From positions 8,434,501-8,498,500 of the forward strand of contig OZ019759.1 in the NCBI GenBank assembly GCA_947034885.2: a stretch of DNA of 64,000 nucleotides, in the 5' to 3' direction. Within the stretch, counting starts at the first letter, position 1; each line of letters begins with the position of its first letter. Under the pieces are notes generated by a model. It searched no databases, was not told the DNA's origin, and worked only from the letters and a program-made list of their open reading frames with translations. A program made the position numbers and the translations under genes. The DNA comes from Thuidium tamariscinum (lineage: Eukaryota > Streptophyta > Bryopsida > Hypnales > Thuidiaceae). This document shows positions 37,919 to 50,758 of this stretch, piece after piece.

Positions 37919-40900
37919 CTAAGTTCCTCTCAGACCTCTTTTTTGGTGGTGTGTGGCCACAGGCATTTGAAACTTTGATGCAAGTACCAAATGAGAATAG
38001 ATAAGAGCAAGACAGCTAGGGTCTTCTCGTATGAAAGACATGGTATTCTCTCCCTTTTGCTTATAATAGGTACCAATGACAATTTGATCTCCTTGGTAAA
38101 CCGTTTGACACCAGGAATCTTCCTTTGTTACTACTTCAACCGCATGCAAAGCCTCGGTGCATTATAAGATCTAAATCTCTGGCCCGTTTCCCCCTTCATC
38201 AGCGTGGACAACAAAGTGATCCCCGACTTCCAATGTTGTAGTACGAGCTTTAGATGTAGTCATGCGAGGATGGATTCGTCGTTCTTCTATTTTGCGACAT
38301 CCTTTCTCTCGTCTACAATCCATTGTTGCTTCACATGGCTCCAACCTTATCAACACAAATTTGGAAACATATGTTGCATTGTCGCAAGGCCCATCTCCCC
38401 CATCCATGCAAAATCTACAGAAACAAGATAAAATCCTGCACTTGGAGAGAAGTTCTTTCAAGGTTCACACTGCAAATTTGATGGAATGATCTAGTCCCAT
38501 CCACCGTTCGTGCACTCAGAGATGGCATGAGGTTAATTGCAGCTTCAGTCACATCATAAGAATAACGGTTTACTACTCTCCTTGCTCTCCTGTAACCAGC
38601 GTATTCTCGTATCATGGAAACGCATAGGAATTGAACAATGTCATTTGTACAATGCAGTTTGAGACCCTAAGGTTTCACTTGCTCAGCTCGTAGAGCTTTC
38701 TTGACATGCGCACCATCTCCATCCCACCATCCTTTACCATGACCTGAGCCAAACCAGTTCCATTGCATTGTGCAGCCAAGAGGCAAATCAGATGTGCAAG
38801 TCAGAAAAGGGTACCTTGCCACAAAATAAAGATTTTTAGCACACTTGAATTGAGCTGCACAGCCATCGAAGAAAATAATGTGCTCCACTGGAAGGGGAGA
38901 GCCTTACTAAATAAAAAAGTCTTGGTGCAAGAAGAAACAATGCTGGACAAATTGGTTGTCATGTGACTTGTCATCGCTAATATAGAAGTGGTACTCAATC
39001 AACAATCTTGTCTGAGGATCCACGCCATTCCAATCTGGGTGAATACGAAAACTAATGTATACAAGGATGGTAACTTGAAAACTAAATCTTTTATTTGACT
39101 AAATTTTATTTTGCCACTAAAAAGAATAGTTTTCTGCAAAGTCAATGACTGAGACTGTTGCATCCAAAGATAGATTCTCCATGCAGGTCTTGAACTGTTG
39201 GCCCTGCCACTTTGCTTCAAAATTGTGTGTCAAATTTTTTTCCAAGCCCGTCTTCAAAGCAATAACTAGGTTAGTTGGTGGAGTTATTTCGTGTTCTAGA
39301 CGGAGGGCATACTGGTCACTACCATCGTCCCCCCTTCCCACGAACACCATTTCAAACCCACGCCAACATACAAGTGCACTAGATGACGTAGAAAGCTCTT
39401 GAGGACAAATCTTTAGTTTTGAGACGCCACATAATTCACATGAACCTTGAATACAATCAAGCTTGTGGTATTCTTCATTATTGTCTTTTGGGCAAAGCAC
39501 AGATTCGTAGAGGGTAGTGATGCTAGGAAATGTTGCATGTGTTGCCATGCATCCAGTGACCCCTCACACTGGGCAACACAACTCGCATGAACAATTACAA
39601 TTTTTGTGCACACTGCCTCGAAGCATAGAGTTCAAGCTGTCCTTGTATTCTGATGTTTGAATGTGGTCACGGCAGCAACAAGTATTGAATTCCTTCATTC
39701 TTCTCACAAACCACGATCTCAGTGTTTCAAATGAGCAAACTCCTATCTCCATATGAGGATGCTCACTCTTAAATTGACTGTAGAGAGAGAACTGCAAAAA
39801 TTGAAATCAAAGCAAACCATAATATTAGAAAAAAAGTGTAGCTGAGTTTGTGAAAGATAGAAGTAACAAAAGAAGACTAAACTAGTTTTTGTTACTTTGA
39901 AGTTCAACAACAGGAGTTCCTGCCTAGACATCATTTAAATCATCAAAAGGATCAACTTCAATTTCTAAAGGAAACGTAGAAAGCACTTCCTTTTACTTTG
40001 AAGTGGAACAGAGGGAATTATAGTTTATATAAATTTGGAATCCTTGAGAGGGTCACCTTTATTTTGTAGTTTGTGATAAATAGGAAGAAAATAGTTCCTG
40101 CTCCTCAGGAGTCTAACAGAAGGAGCTCCTATATAGGAAAGATTTGAATCCTTAATAACTTTTTGGGGACAGAATTTGTGAAGACCAACTTCTAGGAAAA
40201 TGAAACCTGTGGATGCAATTCTATGTATTGAATAGGAACTTTGATTTCGACTTTGATAACATGAATAGGAAAAAAATTGTCAAAATTTGGGGACATGATT
40301 AACAAGATTGCAAACATTGCCAATGCAATCAAAGAAGTGAAAACAAAAGACAAAACTAATGGAAGTGGAGGTATTTGTTACTTGAAGAAAAGAACTGAAT
40401 ACTTTATTAAAAATCCTACAACCAAAATTCCAGAGCTCTAGTGCTCTAGAAAATACTGAGAAGCAAATGCCAAAGTAAAAGAACTATAAACCTTATCTAA
40501 CCTATCTCCATTGAAATGAAGTACTAAAATAGAAGCAAAACTATCTAAACTGAAGTAGTCAACACTTCCGCATCAATCCTAAGTACATTACCTGAAGATG
40601 CTACAAAACATGAAGAAAAGAATGAATTATGCTAAGCTTTATTGTAGACCAGCCCAGCTTGTTGATGCTAACTTGTGACTCTTGAAGGTGGTGGGTGGGA
40701 TGATCGATCCACTCATTTGCACCAATTCGCTTCCTGACGACGTCTTTTCTATTTGGACTAATGCGTGTATTACTAGTCCAATAGTCTATCACCAGTTCCA
40801 TGATGTTGGGAGCCAATGCATCAGCTCTCCTTGTCCGACTAGAAATTGCCTACAGAGCTAAGTCAATTCTAGCTTCCAAAGCAATCCTCCGCACGAGTCC

Positions 40901-41431
40901 CAATTTCATGTTCCTCTGATTAATACCTATAACTAGGCTTGTTTGCCTAGCACTAACAGTGTTTGAACCAAGGAGCATTGGAATTATGACATTCCCAACA
41001 CGTTGGTTGTCTCTGGAGTCGCACCCTTTAACTTGCTTACATCCTTGTGAAAGATTGCCTACAATATTGTGGACTACCTCCATCTCACTATAAAAAGGTA
41101 GTACTGGTTGCCAAACAACATGCTTTAGAATTTTCGATAATAGTGCCTTTTGGTATTCCAATCTCCTCCGGCTAGTTTCCTCAAACCATCGGATTGCCCA
41201 CTCATTTGCCACTCTATTAGTAGCTCGCTCTATATTGATTGAAGTAGATGTGGTGCCTACAGTAACTTGCTCAGTGTTTTGTAAAGTGTTATGTAACATA
41301 ACTCTCTTCCTCTCTCGATACTTTCTGGCCCTCTCTATTGCTTTGGCTCTACGCTCCTGTACTAAATTCAGCTCCTCTAGCCTTGATCTAGTCCCCTGGC
41401 CAACTCTCCGACCATCTTTACAAGGTGCCAT
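37919..41431 (-). pseudogene. Decayed transposase-like gene (SDGC/GHGKG type)
   Basis: N-terminal part from ATG 41431 (MAPCKDGRRVGQG), with a basic helix ERARKYRERKRV and, across a TAG at 40850, DYWTSNTRISPNRKDVVRKR. After an interruption: SFETLRSWFVRRMKEFNTCCC (39.7 kb), Cys pairs CELCGVSKLKICPQE, VIDFAENYSF (39.13 kb), HIIFFDGCAAQFKCAKNL (38.87 kb), WFGSGHGKGWWDGDGAHVKK (38.73 kb), then GDHFVVHADEGGNGPEI and DQIVIGTYY (38.2-38.0 kb). The xDFxENY and xFDGCxxQFK strands look like RNase-H-fold DDE positions, and GHGKG-x3-DG is a signature I associate with eukaryotic transposase-like proteins. I cannot assign a superfamily. Multiple stops and frameshifts show it is dead. Confidence 0.55.
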
Positions 41432-44400
41432 GTTTGAAAGTACTACACACACAAGATGTAGGTGACAAGCAAAAATGAAAGAAACAAAACAACTAAGTGT
41501 AATACTATCTGCAAAAGAACTCAACCTTCTCCTAAAGCACCCTCATTGAATTCTGAAAAATGAAGGAAATTAAAGGGCCAGTTGACAGCAAGATAATCAC
41601 TAAGGGATTAGAGTTGGATGCCTTAAATACCACTAGTCTACATGACAATGTTCTAGACAGAGAAGTTCGTGAACAACGCTTTATAGCTAAATTTTTGCAA
41701 GTAAGAAGTAAACTATGCAAGGATTCAAACTACCTAACGGAGCAACCCACATGGACGTATGACTTCTGCTAAGAGCTTGAATTCAAGAGCATTCTGCCAC
41801 AGACTCCTATGAACCGAGAACCCATCTCGTGTGATGTTGTTGTGTAAATTGTGTTGTGCCATCGCCTCAGCCCTATCCCTTACTAGTCGAATTCTAGAGT
41901 CTTAGACACGTAAGTGAAATTGGAATGTGAAGGAACAATTGGGACTCTAGGGTTTGAGGTTCTGAAGATGGAATAGGAGACAGATTGTTGGTGCAAGCGT
42001 AGGATTCACTTGCAAACAAAATGGGAGACAGATTGTTGATATAATCTTGGGATACGCTAGCAGAAAGACTAGGGAAAATCTTCCTTTGATCAAAATAGTT
42101 CTCAGAAACTACAATTGAGAAATCAATCTCTTCAAAATAATCAGTTATGACTTATAAGAGATTGATGGAACGGACAGTATCTCTCTGGTTCAGTGAGGAG
42201 CACATGAAAAGTGTAGAAAAAATCAATTATCCTCAACTACAAGCCCTTGTTGCCTAGAACACTAGCCTCTTCCATTGTGACAAAATTCAAAGTACAAAGA
42301 ACAATCGATGATCTTCAACATTCTAAGTGCCGGTGGAGAACAACAGGTGATTTTTTGGAGAGACAAAATTTGAGCCATGCAGGATCTTCTAATCGAACGG
42401 CTGTTATCCTCCCAACCAACGAAACAGATAGGAAAGGAACGCAACGGACTCCTGAACTCATGGGCTCCGGTTTTCTAAATTGTCACTTTGCAGGGAAAAG
42501 TCTAGTAGTGGAAGTGGACGTTGCAAGATTCTATCTTTCTGTACTGGTAGATCTGGAAGTAAGCTATCACCTGATCAAAACAGATATCAAAATAAACTAA
42601 TATTGCTTTTCCTTTCATCTTGTGCCTTAGAAACTTCGTTGTTTTGAAACTTTGAAAATATCTATCAATTACTGTGGATTGTTGCATACTCATTTTACAA
42701 GTGCAATGTGTACTAATGACTTGTATTAACAAAACCATTCAGTTTCCACTCTTAAAATCATGTTATTTCAATTCCTAATGCATTCCTTAACACAATCCTT
42801 AACACTGTGACTTCCCTTGAATTCAACATCAATTGTCCTATTCTAAGTGAAATTGTGTAACTACTTATATTATTGTTAGTTCATAGGCTAATTACTATAC
42901 TCTTGGAAATATCTACAACTTTAATATTTGAAAATTCCATTGACAACCAATTCCTATAGTAGAATATAAGGTCAAAATTATGAAAAAGCATTGGTGTGAT
43001 GTTCCTAATTGTTCATCTTAGGATGCTTGCCCCCGTGATATAGAGAACTGAATATATTTTATTTACAAAAAATTATGGCATACATGAAAAAACATGATAT
43101 AATACGATATGTCTGTACTCCCTAAATGCATGCAATTACAAAGAAGTCTAATTCTAACGACGACATCTTTGTATAATGCTAAACATGTCTGGGATATCAA
43201 ATCGAGTTCCCATGACCTTTGTTGTACACGCAGTCTAGCAAAAAGCACCTTTATCACACCAAAATGTGATAATATGACATGAAATATTGTTCCCACATTT
43301 GAGACGTTACTATAAGTTGCGTTATCCGATTTCTTGACCTTTTCCCCCCAAAACCACCCAAATTACTACTTTCTTTCGAAACACCACTTTGTTTCCGGAT
43401 CTCCTTTCTTTTCCGGATTCCATTTCTCGATCCCCTTTTCCGAATCCGTCTCTATTAGGATTCTGGTTCCATCCCTCCAATTACTAGTTTTTGATACCCC
43501 TGTTTTACCCTCAAGGGGTCCTCTCTTGATCTTTAGAGAGGTAGGGACTTACCACTCATGAACCTCACACTCTCTCCTCTTAGAAAACAAACAAAACAAA
43601 ACATCCAAGTAACCCAAGTGTTGCAGTAGAGGCAAATCTGGATCTTCACAACTTTCCGGATGGCCAATCCAAATAGTAGGTCACTCAAGACTACATTCAC
43701 TCCCTTTTACTACAATGACAAATCCAAAGACAACTAATTCCAAAAGGACATACTTCGCTAGTTCTGCAAATCAAGTATGTAGTTGGCAAACCTTCTGGTG
43801 GACAAAAACTTTCCTCTGGCGGCCGCTTAATTCCACACAAATCCACCCTTGTGGTTCCGGAACCTCCTCCACGCCACTCCTAGGTTCCCACCAAATCGCC
43901 GTTTCGGCAAATTAAAGGCACTGCATGCAATTGCATAATTCAAATCCAAGTTCTAAGAAGCTAGTCACTCAGTTCAAGTCTCAGTTGCCTAAGCATCTGA
44001 ATTCCTCCTTACCTGTCCCTCTCACCTCTCAACACTCTAAGCAAACAAACTAATACAAACTAAATGCAAAGTCAAAGTTGGAATGTCTACTTGATGTCTC
44101 TAATTAAAGAAGGGAATGAAATACAATTGAATAAGCGCAAGGATGGAATTACAGGCCAACTAACTTGCCTGCCCTTAAAAACCAAAACCAAAACCAAAGT
44201 CAACGCCTAAAAAGACAAAATAAAACTCCAATAAGGCAAGAGAAAATCAGGGCAACCAATTAAAGAATACTTTGAGATATCCGAAAAGTTCACAACCAAT
44301 TGTCCCTAAAAATCCTGATTTCCTAGAAATCCGGAATCCAGATCTACACTCGAAAAACCGGATTCAGACAAAATCCTAACTAAGTGGAGATAACCTTTGA

Positions 44401-44519
44401 GCTACCTCCCGCGATGTACCATCTTCGAACTGCCCCTACTTTGACTCCCTGGTGTCTTTGCAAAAGCCTTCACTGGAGTAGTCTTGATTGCCATCTGGGT
44501 CCAAATCTTCTGTTCCGCA
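41432..44519. other. Spacer, no gene recognised
   Basis: Mixed-composition DNA with short frames only. One half-palindrome (TTATCCTCAA) occurs near 42227. Confidence 0.5.
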
Positions 44520-44830
44520 TCAATTTTTGAATTTTGAATCCCTTAGTCTGGAACATTTCCGGATTGATTCCGAATTCCAAACATTTTTGGATTGATTCCG
44601 GATTCCAAATATTTCCAAATTCCGGATCTTAACATTTCTGGAACATTTCCGGAATCCACATCCTAAATACTTCCGAATCATTTCCGGATTGATTTCGAAT
44701 TGATTCCGGATTCCTAAACATTTCCAGAATCCAAATCCTAACTATTTTGGGAACATTTCCGGATTGATTCTGGATCTTGACTATTTCTAGTTCATTTTTG
44801 GATTGATTCCGGATCCAGTCCCAATATTGC
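44520..44830. repeat. Degenerate TTCCGGATTGATTCCGG repeat
   Basis: Blocks of CATTTCCGGATTGATTCCGG alternate with ATTCCAAAC/ATCCTAAC-type spacers at least six times, with many point changes. Related TTCCGGATT motifs occur sparsely from 43.38 to 45.28 kb. This could be an internal repeat of a decayed LTR element, but I found no LTR pair. Confidence 0.6.
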
Positions 44831-47604
44831 CAAAAGTCTTTGAAAATACTTTTTGGATCACTATCTGTGTTCTGATTTTCGGTAAGGATGAAAAGTGTAA
44901 ACTTCCTCCTTAACAATTTGATCTCAATTAAGAGACCCTAAAGTTTGCTAATCCATACTTTTAATATTTTCTTTGTTTCTAACTCATAGAAGCAAAAGAA
45001 CATACTAAAAATGGATTTCTTACTTCAAATTCTATTTGAAATAACAAAATTTGATTCTTTCGGTTGCAACAGATTTGCTTCTCGTGCTCACTGCGAGTCG
45101 GAATCAGGGTACTAGCTTCTGGAATTGGTCGTATTGTGGGCGTTCCAGTTCCGGTATACTCCGTCATGGGGTTGGACAACCTCCTTCTCACCCGTAGAGT
45201 CTTCCATGCACTTTCCATCCGAATCCTTTCCGGATTTTTCCAGAAGATGGAAAGTTGTTACGGAATTTCCGGTTCCGTAAACTCCTTAAACAATAAGAGA
45301 CTCTAATTTTGCTCTATTCCTATGTCTAAACTCCAAAATTTTGAAAAATTGAAATATTATAGCAAAATGTACCCTCACTCTATGTTTTGGAAATTATCGA
45401 AACGTGACAACCTTGGCATAATCTCTCATGGCTTCCAATATTTCCTTTAAGTGGTAATCGTCTCGGCCAAGTATGAGCACTTCTAACTCCACCCTTGAGC
45501 TAAAAGCTTATCACACGGGTTCTATGTCTAATCAAGTAATTTTCTCTAATTGGGTGTTCAAAGAGTGCCTTCCAAGCAATGAACTCTTTAAATGACGTCT
45601 TCTGAGTACTAATTTTACTACTAGGTTCATTGTTAATTCAAGCCTTCATGGTAGATAGTCCTAATTCTATTTTGAAAATCAATTAATCTATCCTATTTTA
45701 TTCTACCCTGTCAATTGAAATTGTGCCTAATCCTAATTCCAAGCATTCGGTAAAAAGAAACTTAGTAATAAAACAATTAAAATAAAAATCAAATGGGATC
45801 AGTTTACCTCCTCCGCGTAAATCTCCATAGTCCCATCGTCAAACATCATCATGTGAAGATAGTCTCTCATGACCTCGCCATTGAAATCATCACGACTCTC
45901 CATCTAATACATCATAATTCTCAAGTCGTTGGTAAATTAATTCTATCCTAAAAAAAACTAATGGTGATATAGTGCTAAGTTAATCGCGTATTTTTTTTAA
46001 TTCCTAAATTCCCAGTAATTGGAAAAATACTGCAAATCAACTTAGTCTACCTATTTGATTAACCCCTAGCAAATAATGTATTCTAAAATCAATGAAAATT
46101 TAATTTAATTGTTAGTTTTTTGTTTTTGCTAGTTTTTTTGTTTTTTTTTAATTTAATGTTTCAAATTCGAGTTAGGAAAGAATCTTAAATTCTAACCACA
46201 TCTTTTCAAATCTAATTAATTTTAAATTTTCTTTAATTCTTTAAAGAAATTGGTTGTCAATTTGTCCTTTTCCCTTTTGGCTTATTCGTTGAAATTGATT
46301 ATTTTGAATCAAAAACTATCATCAAATCTTTTCAAATCTAATTAGTTTTTTAATTTCCTTGAAATCCTAAAGAAATTGGTTGTTAATTTGTTTTTTTCTT
46401 TTTCGGCTTATTAGACCTAATAAAACAAAACCAACAAAATCCAAACCTTTTAAAAATCTAATTAATAACTAACTACCAAAGAATGTAGAACATTCCTAAA
46501 GATCAAGAACCAATTCAATAGTAAGATTCTTTAGAAAATAATTCTTTAATACCAAGGGTCAAAGCTTAGAGAATAAAGAACCTTATTCAATAGTGAGATT
46601 CTTTGAATATTGGTTTTTTAATCTTAATTCCTTCACATGTGTATATTCCATGATCTTAATTCTCCTAATTCCTTCCTTCTTTCTTCATTTGGCCTCCAAG
46701 ATGTTTTGCAATTTTGGTGAAGAAAGTGATGGCTATAGAGTTTGAGTTGGTAGGAACCGGAGCAATATTTCTTGACGTTACAATTGTTAAGTTTTTGGTG
46801 GAAAATTAAATTTAGGAGTTGTAAGTTTCCTTGGAAACTCTTATTTAATTTGACCAAAAATCAAATGATCTTAATGACAAATTCTTAATGAGGACACACT
46901 TACTTGAGAGTTTGATAGTGTTGGAAAAAAAGTTGATTAGGCGAGTTGAAAATGTTGGTTTGTGTGTGTCGAGAATGTTGGTCTTGGTGTATGGGGTTGT
47001 CCACAACCCTTGGCTCCCCACTCTAGTTCAATTTAGCTCCCCGCTCTGGCTCACTTCAGCTCTCCGCTTGGCTCCGCTCTGGTTCAGTTTAGTACCCGCC
47101 CGCTCCCTCTCTGGTTCAGTTCATCACCCGCTAGTGCCACATAGCAGTCCCGGGGTGGTTGGACTCCCTACCGGGCCCCGTCAGCGCCAGCCACGTAGCA
47201 GGGCACGATTGCTCGAGTGGGGGGGTCTGGCTGCCCTCTTGTGCTTCCGCTGGTCCGCCTTTAACTGGTGCCTCCGGCCCTGGCTGGCCCAAATTGTGGT
47301 CTAGCCCTAGCTAGTCCAATTTTATTTTTTTTAAGACTCTAAATTGGATCAAATTCTAACTAATGTTATCAAATTTTGACAACACTCAAGCATTAGTATT
47401 CTACTAATTGGAGATTCCGTTAAACGCATGCGATTTTTTCAATGCGAGAGTGTTTAAATTCAAAGTACTTGTGTGTTTAAACACGATAGAAAAAAAAGGG
47501 TCGGTGGCCTTTGGCTTTGAATACTTAAGTAAATTTGTTTGAGGAAAGTTCAAAGCTCCGCCGTTTCGAGTTTCTACAATAGTATTTTAAGAATTTTATT
47601 CGCA
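44831..47604. other. AT-rich spacer with a short GC-rich island
   Basis: AT-rich DNA except about 46.97-47.3 kb, which is C/T and GC-rich with repeated GGCTCCGCTCT/CCCGCT-type motifs and a spurious open frame. No gene is recognised. Confidence 0.45.
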
Positions 47605-47770
47605 AAAGGAGGTACACATGATAGTGTTTGAACCGAACTTTCACTTTAAATACTTAAAATGTCTTAGTATTTCAAAATTTTGGATTCAAAGGAGGTACAC
47701 ATGACAGTATTTGAACCGAACTTTGGCGTTCAATGCTGAAATTTCCATGGATCACTGGTCAATCAAGGTG
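47605..47770. repeat. 83-bp tandem duplication
   Basis: AAAGGAGGTACACATGAXAG followed by TGTTTGAACCGAACTTT occurs at about 47605 and again at about 47688, giving an 83-bp period and two copies. Confidence 0.75.
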
Positions 47771-49486
47771 AGAATTAGTCTCTAGTACAATAATATGAAT
47801 GAAGATCATTTGAAGGGGCCCTAAGCCTTCAAATTTGAAAAGAACAATACAGCTTGGCTAAGATGTTTGGTCCAAGTTGTGCTCCGACCACGTTGGTAGC
47901 ACAAATAAGAAAAGAGGATCAAAGTGTCGGTGCGAGAAATAAGGGTACTGGCAACCTCGAGGGGGCCCTCATATACCTGTGGCTGGGCCCTCCCCGGTAA
48001 ATTGCCGGTGAAAATACTTTGTTACTTCTACCTCTAAACTACCCTAATGTAATTTCCAAATAATACTTATTTAATGGTGAAAATTTCTAGAAACATCCCC
48101 ATTTAGCTAATGAAATCTTGGACAAATCAAATCCAAGATCTTAAACCAAGATATTTTGAAATTAACCCTAATTTACGTAGATATTTTGCAAATTAACCAA
48201 AAGTCATTTTGAAAATTGTCTTTCTTTAGTCCAAAGATGGCTTTTTACACAAGAAAGAGATCTTGACCAAATCCAATCTTCGATTTTCCAAGAGATATTT
48301 TCAAAATCACTTTGAATTAACCGCAATTAACGATTAAAAAGTCAAACTAAGAGCTGACCCTCTCTATCTTTTAGGGAACAAATCGAAACGAAAAACCATT
48401 TGCGCCAATGTCTTCAGAAGACCCCAATTAGCCTAAGGGACCCCTTATCCCTCACTCCTAGGCCGTTTGCGCGCCAAAATTGGAATTACGGTAACTCCAA
48501 TTAAAAGTCAAAAATCTAACTTTTAGGATTTGTGCATTTTGATGAATCTGTTAGGCCAGGGTCGTTAGGAATGGCTATAAGAGTAAGGAATGTCTCCCCA
48601 TTTGCGTCAATCGGACATCATTCGCTCCTGATACACCGGTCAACCCGCCGCCAAATTATAAATTCCATTGAAATTCAATGTCAATGCGGTTCTGGTAGTT
48701 GGGAATGTCGAAATGTCTTCAAACTTAATTGGGCGCTTATTAAGCACACAAAAACCTATTCTAATTTTTAGTGATATTTTACCGCATCATACGTAATTTC
48801 TAGGAATTTACGAACATTTCTATGTGCGGTTGACTTCCCATGGAGTCAACGTGAAATTTTGAAAAAATCCAAAATAATTTGGGTAACATCTAGGGCACTC
48901 CTAGATTCTTAGTGTAAGTTCCATGCGATCTTGCACTTGTCTATTTTTAGTAATTTGGAATTACTTTGTCCCATTGGACAATTTAATTCCTGATACCCGG
49001 GAATTTTGAACAATTGTCTGATTCTTGTTCGCTCCTGGCATGTTCCTACCCTTGAAACACCTTTCTGTAGTCTTCAATCTCCAATCTCTCCATCTTCCAT
49101 GTCTTGAAATTCCAATTCTCCAAGTCACACGTAATTGTTATACTTCTGAATCCAATTTATTCTAAAATCGAATTTAGGCCTTGGTAAACCTTCTAGGCTT
49201 GTAGTAGACTCTTTTGGCATAGTCAGTATGTCATGTGCATCCTTAAAAGGTTGATTTTGCACAGACAAACACGAGGACTAACTAACTCTCATTCCCTCAT
49301 TTCTCTCGAAATTACTAAATCTTCATTCAAACTTACTTCTAAGACTTAGAATGATAGAAATTCCTAGAATTAGGAATTTTCCACCTTCTAAGATGGTCTT
49401 GTACCATCTTGATAGAGATTACTATCAAGTCTCTCCAAACACTATTTTTTATATCTTTTTCTTATTTTTTAGCTAAATTTCGCAAT
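47771..49486. other. Spacer, no gene recognised
   Basis: No convincing frame or repeat was seen. Confidence 0.45.
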
Positions 49487-50240
49487 TTATTCACGAAAAA
49501 TGGACCCAGAGTTCCGAGTGCCATCTTGAGGGCTCATACCAAGCGGATTGACGCCAATTCGGTTGTTGTCAACATATTCGAGCAACCCTCTTTCTTGGTC
49601 GCACTTTGAATGGAGTCGTCGGATCCACAGTAGTAGTTGCCCCATGAGCATATCGTCCATGCGTTTATCGTGGGTCTATGACTCTAGATGCAACGTATTT
49701 CCACTTATATTGAAGACCTTCTTTTGGGGGGAGTCATCAATGAGAATGGTATCATGTGCAAAAAACAACGCGCCCTGACTATCAGTGCCAAACAGATCAC
49801 CCTCGAGGAATTTCATGAATAGGGGAGACTTCCCCCAATGAAAGAATTTGCCAAGAGTGGTTTCTATTTTCGTGCATTGCTCTTGGCCTAAGACATTGTA
49901 AGGCTATCAGCCCTTGCAAATAAAGTATTCTGCAATCAGTTCGGCATTCTGCTTGACCATGAATGACCACATTACAATTTTATTTGTTATCTCCAAAACA
50001 TGTCAGAGAAATTCGGTGACGTTCTGTCATGCAAACACCACCTTCTGGTCAATGATCATGGGGTTCTGATGGCTGAGAACATTACCTTCAAGCCTATACG
50101 GTTTGAATTTGTCGTTGAACGACTTCAATGTGGTGTGGCACAACGCCCTGTTCAAATTGAAGACAATGTTCAGTCACTTCCTCCTCGGCGGAGGCATCAT
50201 AGGACGTTCTATCCTCCGCATGACCACTCTTTGCCCCTCT
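49487..50240 (-). pseudogene. Copy 2, module 4: dead HAD phosphatase relic
   Basis: It aligns with the copy 1 phosphatase: LNIVFNLNRALCH against LNLVFDLNGVLCH, VMWSFMVKQNAE against VFWSSMVHKNAE, GQEQCTKIE against GQEQCKTIE, and DTILIDDSPQKKVF against NTILIDDSPAKNIL, ending with YVDNNRIG. The catalytic Asp of motif I is Asn, so the enzyme would be inactive. In-frame stops: TGA at 50174 (opposite Trp in copy 1), 50027 and 50003 (both opposite Arg), and 49917; TAG at 49914 and 49676 (the latter opposite Trp). The frame ends at TAA 49487-49489. Homology is clear despite low identity, so this is an old relative, not a recent duplicate. Confidence 0.8.
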
Positions 50241-50758
50241 AATCCTACCTGATCAAAGTAGGACAACAACAAGTTGGAGTTACCTAGTTGGAGTTACTAA
50301 GTTGGAGTTACCTAGTTACATGCGAAACTGGTAAAGGCAGACTGCAGAGAAATGCATTGCAATTCGCTACTTAACTACGTCCTCCCAATAGGAAGTCCTT
50401 CCGTGGGTAGCGAGTGATGCAAGCTTACATTTTTTTCAAGCTGAGCCAAAAAAATATGAACAATGGAATACAATTAGATACCATTCACACTTTGTTGATT
50501 GTAAAGTATATATTTTATTGACGTGGTTTTAAATATACATTTCAAAATTTTTAGTCTGCCGAAACTATACACTCCGTATGTTCTACTTTACACTATTGTA
50601 CACGTTGTCCATCGCAGACAAGTTCTTCGTCAGCGCCAAGCAATCAAGGAGTAGCGACCTCCTCCTGCCAGATACCATAAATACAAATGAGATTCATAAC
50701 CACTTCCAACACTTCCTATCTCTAACAAGACAATGACATGACTTTGGGTTACCTCAAG
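50241..50758. other. Copy 2 interval between linker and phosphatase
   Basis: It probably holds the remains of the small exon and an intron. A ~14-bp repeat (AGTTGGAGTTACCT) occurs about three times at 50270-50315. No confident alignment with the copy 1 small exon. Confidence 0.35.

Noticed and set aside
46888..47304. 138-aa open frame in the GC-rich island
   Set aside because: The translation follows C/T-rich simple repeats with no protein-like pattern.
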